Positions 23,726-34,551 of a stretch of 64,000 bases of DNA are shown in pieces. The DNA is from Diphasiastrum complanatum (Eukaryota > Streptophyta > Lycopodiopsida > Lycopodiales > Lycopodiaceae), in contig CM055109.1 of the NCBI GenBank assembly GCA_029204225.1, forward strand, positions 32,806,927 through 32,870,926. Reading direction: 5' to 3'. Below the pieces are notes generated by a model, which saw nothing but the letters and a program-made list of their open reading frames with translations, was not told the origin of the DNA and made no database searches. Every line of letters begins with the position of its first letter. Position 1 is the first letter of the stretch. The position numbers and the translations under genes are program-made.

Positions 23726-24250
23726 TGTGAAAAATGCGAATCCTACTTGACTAGTTTTGGTCATTCTTGTAAATTTTGGTATGGATATAGTGGACCAAGA
23801 CCTCCACTTTGATGTAATATGCATGTCTTGTATAAATTAGGGTCACTTGTCATGTGTGATTACTTTGGAACGTCAGTACACGTTTGTCATCTAGTGGGGA
23901 GAATCAAGCCCCCTATTTTGTAGAGAATCTAGACAAGTTTGTGTCGTAAGTTTGGTGGCTCATCAAAGTCAAGGAATAAATGAAAAATGTATATTTTGAA
24001 CTGTTTGCAAGCGTTATACTCATACATGCTTTATATCTAGCCTTATAGGCAAGGTTTTGAACTACTATTAGCAAACTTAGTGTAAGGGTCGAGTAAACAT
24101 AGATTCAACTAAGAAGAGGTGAAACTTTATATTTTATTGGGGTATACTACAATCAATCTTGATCTGCTTCAACTAGGTCTTTCCCTCAATAAATTTTCCA
24201 AAATAGACCTGTATTTTTGTGCATATGTTGTTGTCAAGTAGTTTTTTCTC
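23726..24250 (+). mobile_element. 3' LTR of element J (right edge uncertain)
   Basis: Starts TGTGAAAAATGCG after AAATTTGAGGAG. The first bases resemble the family A LTR start (TGTGAAAAATTG), suggesting a related lineage. A TATA-like TATAAATTAGG lies near 23830. The end was not identified, and the 24250-24811 stretch is unassigned AT-rich sequence. Confidence 0.55.
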
Positions 24251-24811
24251 TTGCGTTTCTTAGGTCCTATCATTTATGTCTATTTTTCTTCAAAACATAT
24301 ACAATAGAGCATTTATAATTGATTGAGGAAACTTACCACTAATAAATAGCTGATATTTCATGCTACAAATAAACTTTCTCAACTAACTTGGAATATAAGC
24401 ATGCTAAGGGATTCCAGCTAGTGCCATTCAAACATTCATTTTAATCTAAGCTTGTATTATGGCGTCTTATGAAGTGATTCAAAATTTATTGCATTGTCCT
24501 TGTATCACACACATACTTGATCAATAATGCGAGAAGTATTGTAGTCATTATAAATCCTTCATAAAATCGAATAGACTATACAAACTTATATAGTCTTCCT
24601 CCCGTTATGCCTTTGGCTATACCAAAGATAAACCTTCTCGATCAAGCATAAATCAACGTAGAACTCAACATGATGTCCATCATCTTTCAAATCATAAATA
24701 TTGAATCATGAAATTTGGGACTACTTTCATGAACATTGTAATATTTTGAGTTGCAAAATGTGTGATCACTAAATTTGTAGATGTATAAAACATGAATACC
24801 GAATTGTGAGA

Positions 24812-25062
24812 TGTTAGAAATCAATGATAAACTTCATTGTTACTGTTTACGATGTACATTAATGTTGACAGCTGTTACCAACTGTAATTAGCCGTAGGCT
24901 AGTCTATTAGTCTATTCTCTCTATCAGGGTTCAGGGTTTATATGTACATTTTATATTCAATATGAAGGTAGTGTGATAGAGTGACAGTGCATGTTCTTCT
25001 TCCGCCTTCTTGTGGTGATTGTTTATGGTGAATGCTTGATGTTGCATATCTAATTCTTGACA
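24812..25062 (+). repeat. 5' LTR of copia element H
   Basis: A 251-bp stretch starting TGTTAGAAATC and ending ATTCTTGACA, directly followed by a primer site. It shows the TG...CA termini and the short length seen in many plant copia LTRs. The matching 3' LTR was not found in the window. Confidence 0.8.
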
Positions 25063-25074
25063 TGGTATCAGAGT
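25063..25074 (+). other. Primer-binding site of element H
   Basis: TGGTATCAGAGT, matching the initiator-Met tRNA complement in 11 of 12 bases. Confidence 0.85.
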
Positions 25075-25246
25075 AGCAATAGTCCTACGTGTCTGATCAG
25101 TGGATACAGCTTGTCACACGCTCCACAAAGAAGTGAGAAAGTCCTTCACGGGAGTTGAAAGCTTGGAGAGATAAAACGGCTGGAAGAAATCATTTCTTGG
25201 TGTATTTTGCAGGTTTGGAGCTCATAATCATCAGTGGGAAACGAAG

Positions 25247-25449
25247 ACATAGTCCCGGAGGCATCAGAAAGGCCAGGGCAGCATTAAACAAGTTGAAAAT
25301 CTGTTGAGTGGGGAGATTTTTATAATACCTCCTAGTTGTTGTGAAAAGCACAGTCTCGGAGGCCTCCAAAAGGCCAGGGCAGCATCAGACAGATTGAAAA
25401 TCTGTTGAGTGGGGGAGATTTTTACAATACTTCGTAGTTGTTGTGGAAA
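25247..25449 (+). repeat. Two tandem ~101-bp units in the H leader
   Basis: Each copy contains AGGCCAGGGCAGCAT, TTGAAAATCTGTTGAGTGG and GAGATTTTTA...TAGTTGTTGTG. The copies lie end to end between the primer site and gag. Confidence 0.9.
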
Positions 25450-25705
25450 GTGCTATTTGTGTGAGAGATTTGCCAATAAATCTCTCATTTGTCTGTTTGG
25501 AGTACCACAAATCATACTAGATAGTGTCTAGTACTGTTATTCAGAGTTAGAAAGCTTCATACTTTTCACATTACTGATCTTTGTCTTTTGAACGATCACA
25601 CATTTTAAAATCTTTGCAAAGAGGAGGCGGCGTAGTCGTCGCGCCGAAGTGGGAAATCTAGAATATTCTCTCTGAAAGTTCTTATATTCTCTCTTTTTAT
25701 TTGTA

Positions 25706-25947
25706 CCAATATCGGATCCAAGCGCGCTAGCTGAAGAGAAACTCGAGCAGCCATATATCTGCGCTCCAGTCCGATATCGCATGTTCGTACCAATATCGGA
25801 TCCAAGCGCAAGAGCTAAAGAGAATTCTTAGCAGTTGTACATCCGCGCTCCAGTTCGATATTGCATGCTCCAATATCGGATCCACGCGCACAAGTTAAAG
25901 AGGATCCTGAGCAGTCGTACTTTCGTGCTACATTCCGATATCAGGTG
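25706..25947 (+). repeat. Three tandem ~80-84-bp units in the H leader
   Basis: Units start at CCAATATCGGATCCA (25706, 25790, 25870). Each continues with AGCGC, a GCAG box and GCGCTCCAGT..CGATAT. This CpG-rich array sits about 110 bp upstream of the gag start and stands out from the AT-rich surroundings. Confidence 0.92.
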
Positions 25948-26055
25948 TATAACCGAAAAAAATTATTATACAATTCTGTGGCATGATAAAATTTGGAGAC
26001 TAAGTTGTGTGTTCAGACTGAGCCATTTTTGTGATCCGAACTTGTCTATCCAGTA

Positions 26056-26597
26056 ATGGCAACTCTAAGTGAGAGTGTCCTCAATGAGTCAACCAAATTG
26101 GAAGGAGCCGACAACTATGCAGTTTAAAAATTCAAACCAAAGAATATTTTGATGAAAAATGAGCTATGGAAGATCGTGATAGGTGAAGAGACAAGGCCAT
26201 TGATTGAAGAAGATCAATGGGCATTTGACAGGAGAAAATGGAAAGCACAGAATGTCATCAACTTATCATTTAGAGATGAAATTATTCACTACATTTTGGA
26301 TTCAGAAGGACCAAAAGAAGCATGGGATACGTTGAAGGCATTGTTTGAGACCACAAACACATCTCGAGTGCTATTCCTGAAGACGAAGCTGCACACATTG
26401 CGGATGGATGATGGTGCAACTGTTGCTGATCACCTACTGAAGATCAAAGAGATTCGTGACCAATTAGCAGCAGTTGGAGAGTGAGTATAGGATCGTGAGA
26501 TCATCAGTTGACATTGAATAGTTTGAGTGAGTCACATCAGATGTTTGGGAAAATCTTCCAACCTATGAAGAGTTAGGTGGATTGCTTTTGCAGGAAG
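26056..26597 (+). pseudogene. Element H gag, N-terminal part (interrupted)
   Basis: Starts ATG with MATLSESVLNESTKLEG, then (after one stop) NELWKIVIGEE, KEAWDTLKALFETTNTSRV and DHLLKIKEIRDQLAAVGE, typical of the copia gag (UBN2-like) domain. Further stops follow. The frame YEELGGLLLQEE is cut exactly at the GGAAG duplication, and gag resumes at 32455 with QRQENLSHHNKE. It was an ordinary copia gag before the family A element inserted. Confidence 0.88.
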
Positions 26598-26881
26598 TGT
26601 GAAAAATTGTCAACTAGTAGTATTTTCCTAACTTGAGATTTTGTAGGCCTATGGCCAAATAAAAGTTAGAGATAGGTTCATACATGTATGTAGAGGCCCA
26701 AAGTATGTGTACACTACTTTTGAGGTCACATTAATTAGAGGAGGTCGAGTGTGGAGCTCTTCTATTGGCTCATAATTTGGTGCATTCCTATTTGACCAAA
26801 TTTCTAGGTATATGGGTGAATCCTATTGGACCCCAATTTTAGCCTATCATAAGACAAGTGGCCAAGAGGCACTATGGCTGC

Positions 26882-26889
26882 TATAAATA
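26882..26889 (+). promoter_or_regulatory. LTR TATA box
   Basis: TATAAATA in the middle of the LTR, a normal place for the U3 promoter. Transcription would start roughly 30 bp downstream. The same box lies at 32081 in the 3' LTR. Confidence 0.75.
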
Positions 26890-27035
26890 GCCATCTCCAC
26901 GAGTATGTACACATCTCATTTTCATTCTATTGAATGAATGTTATGCTCTTTGAAGATCCATCTTCTTCTCTCTCACTTTTTTGTTCATATCTTGCATTCT
27001 AGCCACTAGAATTGTGATTTCTTTGTTGCTATGGC

Positions 27036-27049
27036 TTCACACGTGTGAA
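27036..27049. promoter_or_regulatory. TTCACACGTGTGAA palindrome in 5' LTR
   Basis: A perfect 14-bp palindrome around a CACGTG core, downstream of the TATA box. Its copy in the 3' LTR is at about 32235-32248. bHLH or bZIP binding is inferred only from the core. Confidence 0.5.
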
Positions 27050-27250
27050 ATGCAGGTTGTAGGCTCTGAAGTACGGACAGGGACAGCAAGTTTCTGTTTG
27101 TGGAAGCTTATGATCAGATTTTGATGTTTAGTTGATGTTTAGTATGCTTAACATCACAATTTCTATCATTTTTTCAATCTAGATGTGCATAACTTCCATG
27201 GCCAAGATCTTTATGAAACTTTAGCATCTTTTGGATCTGAGTTTTTCACA

Positions 27251-27262
27251 TGGTATCAGAGC
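27251..27262 (+). other. Primer-binding site of intact element
   Basis: TGGTATCAGAGC begins immediately after the LTR end with no spacer; complementary to initiator-Met tRNA. Confidence 0.95.
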
Positions 27263-27850
27263 ATTAGGCGGCCAAATGTGCAGGTTTTGCCAGATTTAGA
27301 AGAGATTTGTGGGCGAGTTTGCTTTTGTAGCATTCCAATCAAGTTTCTAGCTAAAAATCTTGTTGATTTATGTGTAGAAATTGGATCTTTGTGATCAAAA
27401 CATCATTTGTATGCATTTCAATTGAAGTAGGGCGAATTCCCTCTGTACTTATCAGAATAAGGAGACAAAATTTGTTTTGGAAAGAGGGAGATGCAAGATC
27501 CAACAAGATCCTATTAGTTTTCCATTCTAGCATATAGTTTTTTGATTCAATTTCTTGCTTCTTCATGTCAAAAACTTCAAAATTGATGTAACCCTCTGAT
27601 TTTCAGTTTGCTGAATGATTCAAGAGTGTATTTCAATCTTAGGAGTGAGGGAAAAGCAAGTATATTGAGGTTTGGTCTTGGTTTGATCAAGAAATCATAA
27701 AACTAGTGGCTAAAATTGAGGAAAAAGTGAGGAAAAAGTAAGGTTTTAGGTTCCAAATCTTTGTGATTTCTTCTTGTGTTTCATTTGTTGATTCAAGAGA
27801 GTGCTTAGTGCATTGGAACAGGTCAAAGATCAGAGATCAATCATTGCAAC

Positions 27851-30800
27851 ATGGCTACAAATGGAGGCTACATGTTGGAAAGCAATGATAGGCTTACCTC
27901 CCTCAACTATTCTACTTGGAAAGTAAGGATGGAGTCTTTGCTTGAGATGAATGAGTTGATGGATATTGTTGTAGGTGTGGAGGAGAGACCTTTGGCACCT
28001 CAAGAACAATTGAGGTATGACAAGAGGGCAAAGAAAGCCCTTCACATGATCAAGATGAATGTGACAAATGAGCTTATCAAAGAGGTTGGTAAGTGCACAT
28101 CATCTAGTGAAGCTTGGGAAGCCTTGAAGAAGGTTTATGAATCCAAGTCTACTTCTAGAGTGTTGACTTTAAGAAGGCGAATCTTTTCTTGTATGCAAAA
28201 GAAGAGTGAGAGTGGACATGCTTTTGTTTTGAGAGTTAAAGCATTGAATGATGAGTTAGCATGCATTAATGATGGCATAAATAATGAGGAGCTTGTTCAA
28301 GTGATTCTCAATGGCTTGTTGGATGATCATGCTAATCTTGTTCAAAGTTATGCTATCCAAAAATGTTTACCAAGTGTTGGAGACTTGCAAGAGGTCTTGT
28401 TGGCTGAAGAATTCAGGTTGCAAGCAAGAGTGGGAGCATCTTCTACATCTCAAGGAGGAGAAGAGGAGGCAATGTTCTCTAAAGGCAAGTTCAAGGGCAA
28501 AGGTAAAAGCAATTGGTCTAAAGGGCAAGACCAAGGTGAGCACTCTACTTTTGGCAAAAAGAAGGATAGATCTAAGCTAAAATGTTTCTATTGTGGAGTC
28601 AAAGGGCATTTTGCTAGTGATTGTTTTAAGAAAAAGAGGGATCAAGGGGAAAAGCAAACCAATCTAACTATTGATGAGGGTGGGGATGAGCTTCTTTCAA
28701 ATGATGCTTTTGTTATGTCATCTTGCTTGTTGGCTAATCATGGAGACATTGATCCTTGGTGGATTGATAGTGGAGCCACTTCTCATATGACATATCATAA
28801 AGAGTATTTTTCATCTTTAATGGCATTTGATGGTGATAGGAAGGTAATCTATACCGCAAATGATGGTGAGTGTGCAATCAAGGGGATTGGCACAATTCCT
28901 ATTTCACTTTCTACAAATAGGAATATAGAATTGAAAGATGTTTTGCTCATTCCATCCATTACCAAGAACTTACTTAGTGTAAGCCAAATGCTTGACAAAG
29001 GATTCAAAGTTGAGTTTGATGGTGATGCTTGCTTGATCAAAAAGGGGTGTAGTATCATTGCAAAAGGGAAAAGGCAAGGGAAATTGTTCAAGCTTGATGC
29101 ATGTGTTGTTGCTAACCAAGTTGGATGCATGGCAAATGAACAAATGTCAATTCAAGAGGTATGGCATAAAAGGATGGGACATCTCAACTACAAGGCCTTG
29201 GAGGTAATAGCCAAAAAGGAGGTAGTAAGGGGACTTCCCAAGTCTCTTACTTGCTTGAATCATGTTTGTGAAGAATGTGCTTTGTCTAAATCACATAGAT
29301 TGCCATATACTAGATCTATATCTAGATCTAAGATGCCTTTTTCTCTCTTGCATTCGGATATTCATGGTGTTACTACAATTAGCAATGGAGGTGCTAAGAT
29401 GTATGTAACTTTCATTGATGATTTTAGTAGATTTTGTTGGGTTTATCTACTAAAGAGCAAGGATGAGGTGTTTGATGTGTTTGTCAAGTTCAAAGTTGCT
29501 ATTGAGACTCAATTTACAACCAAAATCAAATGCTTGAGGAGCGACAATGGTGGTGAATACATTTCTAACAAATTCAAAGCCTTTTGCGATGAGCATGGGA
29601 TCAAGAGGGAGTACACATGTCCAAGAACACCACAACAAAATGGAGTGGCCGAGAGGAAGAATAGAACCTTGTGTGAGAGTGCAAAGGCAATGAGATTGAA
29701 TGCTAATCTTCCTAAACCTTTTTGGAGTGATGCTTTGTTGTGTGCAAATTTCCTATGCAATAGATGGCCAAGTGTTGTATTGGAAGGAAAAACCCCTTTT
29801 GAAGCTTTGTTTGGTACGAAGCCTAATGTCAAGTTTCTAAGAACTTTTGGATGCATTTGCTACTTCAACATTACTCTTGATGATAGAACTAAGGAGGATC
29901 CATCTTCAAGAAAGGGCATTTTTGTTGGTTATAGTGAAGTAAGCAAAGCATATAGGATTTATGTTCCTTTAATCAAGAAAGTGTTCACAAGTAGGGATGT
30001 CATTTTTGATGAAGGTAACATTCCAAAAGTTGTTTCAAGTGATGATGGTGTTGTTGCAACTAATGTGCTTGATGACAATGGAGTTGATGACACATTGGAT
30101 GTGGATGTTGAAGAAGCCTCTTCAAGTCAAATTCCAAGGAGAACTCCAAGGCATAAAGTGAAACCCTCAAGGCTCACTTATGATGGCAAAGGTAAGCAAG
30201 TGGTGGATGGATCCAACTATGCTTTCCTAACTTCTTTTGATGTACCTTCATGTGTAGATGAAGCAAGGCAAGAAGAGGAATGGATCCAAGCAATGGATCT
30301 TGAGTTTGAAGCACTTATGAAGAACAACACATGGAGATTGGTGGAGCTTCCAAAGGGCAAAAGTGCAATTGGATGCAAATGGATCTTCAAGGTAAAGACA
30401 AATCAAGATGGATCTATCAACAAGTTGAAGGCAAGGTTGGTGGCTAAAGGTTATGCTCAAGAGCATGGCATTGACTATGAGGAAACCTTTGCACCCGTGG
30501 CAAAGATGGTGAGCATAAGAGTAATCATTTCCCTTGCAACTCTTTATGGATGGGATCTTTGGCAATTAGACATTTCTAATGCTTTCTTGAATGGTGATCT
30601 TGAAGAGGAAGTCTACATGGAGCAACCCGAGAGCTATGTTTCTCATAGCAAGCCTAATCATGTGTGTTTTCTACAAAAAAGTTTGTATGGTCTTAAGCAA
30701 GCACCAAGGAGTTGGTATGCTAGGCTTAACTCTTTTCTACTTTCTCAAAACTTCACTATGAGTGAGTATGATCATTCACTTTACTTTAGAATTAGTGCTA

Positions 30801-31801
30801 ATGATGTTACAATCCTTCTAATTTATGTGGATGACATTATTTTAAGTGGAGGGAACAAGGAAGATATAGAAGATATCAAGAAAGCACTAAAAAAGGAATT
30901 TGAAGTGCATGATCTTGGTCTTTTGAGCTATATCTTAGGAATAGAAGTAATTAGAACTTCTCAAATCACTTTTATTTCACAAGAGAAGTATGCTATTTCT
31001 ATTCTCAATAGATTTCATATGGTAGATGCAAATCCTATTGATACACCTATGGAATCACATGTAAAGCTAACTATAAGAGGTAATGAAAGATCCTTCGAGG
31101 ACATTACTCTCTATAGGAAGCTAATAGGTTCTCTTATATATCTAACCATCACAAGACCTGATTTATCTTATTGTGTTGGTAGATTAAGCCAATTCATGCA
31201 AGATCCTAGCATAGAACATTGGAAACTAGGAAAGAGGATCTTGAGATACATCTCGGGAACAAAAGATTTTGGCATTGTTTATAGAGGCTCATCACCTAAC
31301 TTATTTGGTTTTTCAGATTCAGATTTTGCAGGAGACCTTATGGATAGAAAATCCATAAATGCACATGCTATTTTCATAGGTGATGGAGCTATCTCATGGA
31401 TGTCGAAGAAACAAGCAACTATATCACTTTCTTCTAGTGAGGCCGAGTACAAAGCTTTGACATCATGCACAAAGGAGATGGTGTGGATCAAGAGGATGAT
31501 TATGGAGCTTCATTTGCTGGATTTTTCAGAGAGTCCAATCATCTTTTGTGACAACCTTTCAGCCCAAAGTCTAGCAAGCAATCCGGTTTTCCATGCAAGG
31601 AGCAAACATATCGAGGTGGCTTACCATTTTGTGAGAGAACAAGTGTTGGCAAAAGAGATCAAGCTTGAACATGTCCCATCAAAGGAATGTGTGGCTGATA
31701 TCTTTACCAAAGCATTGGGAAAGGACTTATTTTTCAAGCATAGAACAAGTCTTGGTGTACTTTCTAAATCTATGCTAAAACTAGTTGAAGAGGGAGTGTG
31801 A
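27851..31801 (+). CDS. Ty1/copia Gag-Pol polyprotein (intact)
   Basis: A single 1316-residue polyprotein for retrotransposition. Gag (about 1-240) includes KRAKKALHMIKMNV and SRVLTLRRRIFS. A CCHC zinc knuckle spans 245-258 (C245, C248, H253, C258). The aspartic protease has DSGAT at 306-310. GAG-pre-integrase covers about 430-495 with H439/H444 and C473/C476. The integrase triad is D503, D565 and E601, with exact D-35-E spacing. RT (about 822-1065) has D907 and YVDD at 992-995. RNase H (about 1150-1290) has D1156/D1158, E1197 and D1234. The start follows a 588-nt leader and matches the start of the 54692 gag copy. The TGA stop lies within the first five bases of the 3' LTR. Gag and Pol share one frame, so their ratio must be set by another route such as splicing or processing (inference). 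Confidence 0.97.
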   Translation: MATNGGYMLESNDRLTSLNYSTWKVRMESLLEMNELMDIVVGVEERPLAPQEQLRYDKRAKKALHMIKMNVTNELIKEVGKCTSSSEAWEALKKVYESKSTSRVLTLRRRIFSCMQKKSESGHAFVLRVKALNDELACINDGINNEELVQVILNGLLDDHANLVQSYAIQKCLPSVGDLQEVLLAEEFRLQARVGASSTSQGGEEEAMFSKGKFKGKGKSNWSKGQDQGEHSTFGKKKDRSKLKCFYCGVKGHFASDCFKKKRDQGEKQTNLTIDEGGDELLSNDAFVMSSCLLANHGDIDPWWIDSGATSHMTYHKEYFSSLMAFDGDRKVIYTANDGECAIKGIGTIPISLSTNRNIELKDVLLIPSITKNLLSVSQMLDKGFKVEFDGDACLIKKGCSIIAKGKRQGKLFKLDACVVANQVGCMANEQMSIQEVWHKRMGHLNYKALEVIAKKEVVRGLPKSLTCLNHVCEECALSKSHRLPYTRSISRSKMPFSLLHSDIHGVTTISNGGAKMYVTFIDDFSRFCWVYLLKSKDEVFDVFVKFKVAIETQFTTKIKCLRSDNGGEYISNKFKAFCDEHGIKREYTCPRTPQQNGVAERKNRTLCESAKAMRLNANLPKPFWSDALLCANFLCNRWPSVVLEGKTPFEALFGTKPNVKFLRTFGCICYFNITLDDRTKEDPSSRKGIFVGYSEVSKAYRIYVPLIKKVFTSRDVIFDEGNIPKVVSSDDGVVATNVLDDNGVDDTLDVDVEEASSSQIPRRTPRHKVKPSRLTYDGKGKQVVDGSNYAFLTSFDVPSCVDEARQEEEWIQAMDLEFEALMKNNTWRLVELPKGKSAIGCKWIFKVKTNQDGSINKLKARLVAKGYAQEHGIDYEETFAPVAKMVSIRVIISLATLYGWDLWQLDISNAFLNGDLEEEVYMEQPESYVSHSKPNHVCFLQKSLYGLKQAPRSWYARLNSFLLSQNFTMSEYDHSLYFRISANDVTILLIYVDDIILSGGNKEDIEDIKKALKKEFEVHDLGLLSYILGIEVIRTSQITFISQEKYAISILNRFHMVDANPIDTPMESHVKLTIRGNERSFEDITLYRKLIGSLIYLTITRPDLSYCVGRLSQFMQDPSIEHWKLGKRILRYISGTKDFGIVYRGSSPNLFGFSDSDFAGDLMDRKSINAHAIFIGDGAISWMSKKQATISLSSSEAEYKALTSCTKEMVWIKRMIMELHLLDFSESPIIFCDNLSAQSLASNPVFHARSKHIEVAYHFVREQVLAKEIKLEHVPSKECVADIFTKALGKDLFFKHRTSLGVLSKSMLKLVEEGV
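31787..31796 (+). other. Polypurine tract of intact element
   Basis: GAAGAGGGAG abuts the 3' LTR. It is the expected primer for plus-strand synthesis and also encodes the last residues of the polyprotein. Confidence 0.85.
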
Positions 31802-32449
31802 AAAATTGTCAACTAGTAGTATTTTCCTAACTTGAGATTTTGTAGGCCTATGGCCAAATAAAAGTTAGAGATAGGTTCATACATGTATGTAGAGGCCCAA
31901 AGTATGTGTACACTACTTTTGAGGTCACATTAATTAGAGGAGGTCGAGTGTGGAGCTCTTCTATTGGCTCATAATTTGGTGCATTCCTATTTGACCAAAT
32001 TTCTAGGTATATGGGTGAATCCTATTGGACCCCAATTTTAGCCTATCATAAGACAAGTGGCCAAGAGGCACTATGGCTGCTATAAATAGCCATCTCCACG
32101 AGTATGTACACATCTCATTTTCATTCTATTGAATGAATGTTATGCTCTTTGAAGATCCATCTTCTTCTCTCTCACTTTTTTGTTCATATCTTGCATTCTA
32201 GCCACTAGAATTGTGATTTCTTTGTTGCTATGGCTTCACACGTGTGAAATGCAGGTTGTAGGCTCTGAAGTACGGACAGGGACAGCAAGTTTCTGTTTGT
32301 GGAAGCTTATGATCAGATTTTGATGTTTAGTTGATGTTTAGTATGCTTAACATCACAATTTCTATCATTTTTTCAATCTAGATGTGCATAACTTCCATGG
32401 CCAAGATCTTTATGAAACTTTAGCATCTTTTGGATCTGAGTTTTTCACA
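31797..32449 (+). repeat. 3' LTR of intact family A element
   Basis: 653 bp and, reading line by line, identical to 26598-27250. It is followed by the second GGAAG duplication. Confidence 0.97.
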
Positions 32450-34551
32450 GGAAGAACAACGTCAAGAGAACTTGAGTCATCACAACAAGGAATTTGATCA
32501 AGCTCTTGCAGTCAAGGGACGTGGTGGTAGATTTGGTCGTGGAAGACACCAATCAAGAGGTGGAAACTCAAATCGTGGATCATTCCAACAATTTCAAGAA
32601 CAATCCAATGATGGCCCAAATCGAGGCAATTGGAATCAAGGCCGAGGTCAAGGATGCAGCCATTTCAGGCAAAATAAACTTGGAAATTGTAGGTATTGCA
32701 ACAAACCTGGCCATTGGGAGCGTGAATGCTTCAAAAAACAGAAGGAGATGGAACAAAGAAAAGACAAAGGGCAAGTGAGAAACTATGTTGATCAACATCA
32801 ATTTGATGATTATTATTATGAAAACAATTATACTGATCAACATCAATAAGATGATGATCAATATGAAAATGATACAGGCGAGAGCTCAAAATTGTTCATT
32901 ACAGCATTAATGACAAGTGATGAAACCAAGGATACTTCGTACATTGATAGTGGTGCATCCAAGCACATGACTTCAAGGAAAGAGTGGTTTTCAGAACTCA
33001 AGAAAACTCACAATGGTGATGAAGTTGGACAAGCCGATGGCAAATTGTTATCTGTTAAAGGAGTTGGAGTGGTACTAGTGAAGTTAGCCAGCGGGAAGAT
33101 GAAGCGGATAAGCAATGTGCAATATGTACCTGGCTTAGCTAACAATCTACTATCTGTTGGGACGATGGCTGATCAACAACTCAAGGTTGAGATTGATAGC
33201 GACAAATGTCTTGTCAAAGACATCAAGAATCACTACAAAGTGATTGCTACAGGAGCTAGAGTCAACGGGAATCGACTCTACAAATTGAATGCGAGATCTT
33301 TTGCTCAAGCTATAGTAAGCACAGTTGATAGTCGAAGTGATCTTTGGCATCAACGATTCGGTCATATTAGTGCTCAAAGTTTATAGATTCTCAAAAGAGG
33401 TAATCTAGTTATAGGATTGCCTGATATTTCTTTTGAAGGAAAAATTTGTGAAGGTTGTATTTTGGGAAAACAACACAGAGAGAGGTTTACCAAAAGTGGA
33501 GCAAGGAGAGCCAGTATCCTAGATCTTGTCCACAGTGATCTATGTGGACCTATGCAGACTAGATCTCTTAGTGGCTACTATTACTTTATTACCTTCATTG
33601 ATGATTATAGCAAATGCATTTGGATTTATTTCATAAGCAAGAAATCAGATGCTTTTGCTAAGTTCAAAGAATTCAAGGCATTAGTTGAAAAGCAAACAGT
33701 ATGTTGCATCAAAACTTTGAGATCTGATGGAGGTGGTGAGTATTTTTTGACAGAATTTATTCATTTTTGCAAAGATCAAGGGATCAAGAGGCAGACTACA
33801 ACACCTTATTCACCACAACAAAATGGAGTTGCAGAACGAAAGAGCAGATCTATTGTTGAGATGGCCAGGGCGATGCTCAAAGGCAAGGGTCTGCCAAACA
33901 CCTTTTGGGCAGAAGCTTGTAGCACAACTATGCACATCCTGAATTGGTGTCCTACAAAATCTGTGGAAGGTAAGAAACCTAATACTTCTCATTTGAGAGT
34001 ATTTGGTTGTGATGCTTATGCTCATATTCCTGATGAGAAACGAAGGAAATTGGATGCAAAAGCTATCAAGTGTATTTTCCTTGGATATGATGAGAAGGCC
34101 AAGACATACATGATGTATGACACAAATGCACAGAAGCCTGTAATTTCTAGGGATGCTACGTTTGATGAAATGGGCCAAGGTGAACAATCTGAAGTAATCA
34201 CTGAACCTTTTGATGAGGGAGCGAAAGTACAGGTCAAGAAGGAAGTGGATTTTGATATAGAAAATCCATTGGACAAAGGCAAGCCTGATGCTGAAATTCC
34301 CAAGAGAGTGCCTAAATGGTACTTATCAGTCACAGATGGTGCAAAGAAGGGAGATACTCCCGAATCTAGTGAGCAGGGAGAGCTTAGAAGATCAAGTAGA
34401 AATTGAAAACCTCCTGCAAGATTAGAGATGAAATTATCCCTAATGGGATCCATCTTAACGGCTCAAGAACCTAAAAATTTCAACGAAGCAAAGGAACACA
34501 AGGAGTGACATGCAACTACGGAAACAAAAATGGAGGCTATATCGAAGAACA
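32450..34551 (+). pseudogene. Element H: gag end, protease, integrase
   Basis: Continues element H after the nested insertion. It reads a basic RGGRFGRGRHQSRGG region, a CCHC knuckle (CRYCNKPGHWEREC), a stop near 32848, protease IDSGASKHMTS near 32945, GAG-pre-integrase WHQRFGHIS, a stop at 33384, CEGCILGKQHRERF, and integrase with HSDLCGP, LRSDGGGEY and NGVAERKSRS. The C-terminal GYDEKAKTY segment follows, ending near LRRSSRN. Stops occur at 34404 and 34506. The frame IISKN-type text before RT is cut at the GAACA duplication where element G landed. This is a Tnt1/Tork-type layout, and the element is dead. Confidence 0.9.

Larger units (their letters stand above)
26598..27250 (+). repeat. 5' LTR of intact family A element
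   Basis: 653 bp, starting TGTGAAAAATTG and ending GAGTTTTTCACA. It holds CCAAT-like ATTGG motifs, a TATA box at 26882 and the 14-bp palindrome TTCACACGTGTGAA at 27036-27049. Confidence 0.97.
26598..32449 (+). mobile_element. Intact Ty1/copia retrotransposon, family A, nested in element H
   Basis: A full-length 5852-bp element: 653-bp LTRs at both ends that I read as identical base for base, a primer site at 27251, an uninterrupted 1316-codon gag-pol frame, a polypurine tract before the 3' LTR, and a perfect GGAAG duplication (26593-26597 and 32450-32454). All catalytic motifs of protease, integrase, RT and RNase H are present. It inserted into the gag gene of the older element H. Identical LTRs imply a recent insertion, so it may still be mobile. 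Fragments of the same family lie at 1-701, 8640-11575 and 54400-55105. Confidence 0.97.

Noticed and set aside
28311-28580. Alternative frames inside the intact gag-pol (also 28849-29130, 29509-29856, 30248-30565)
   Set aside because: Shadows of the 1316-codon frame.
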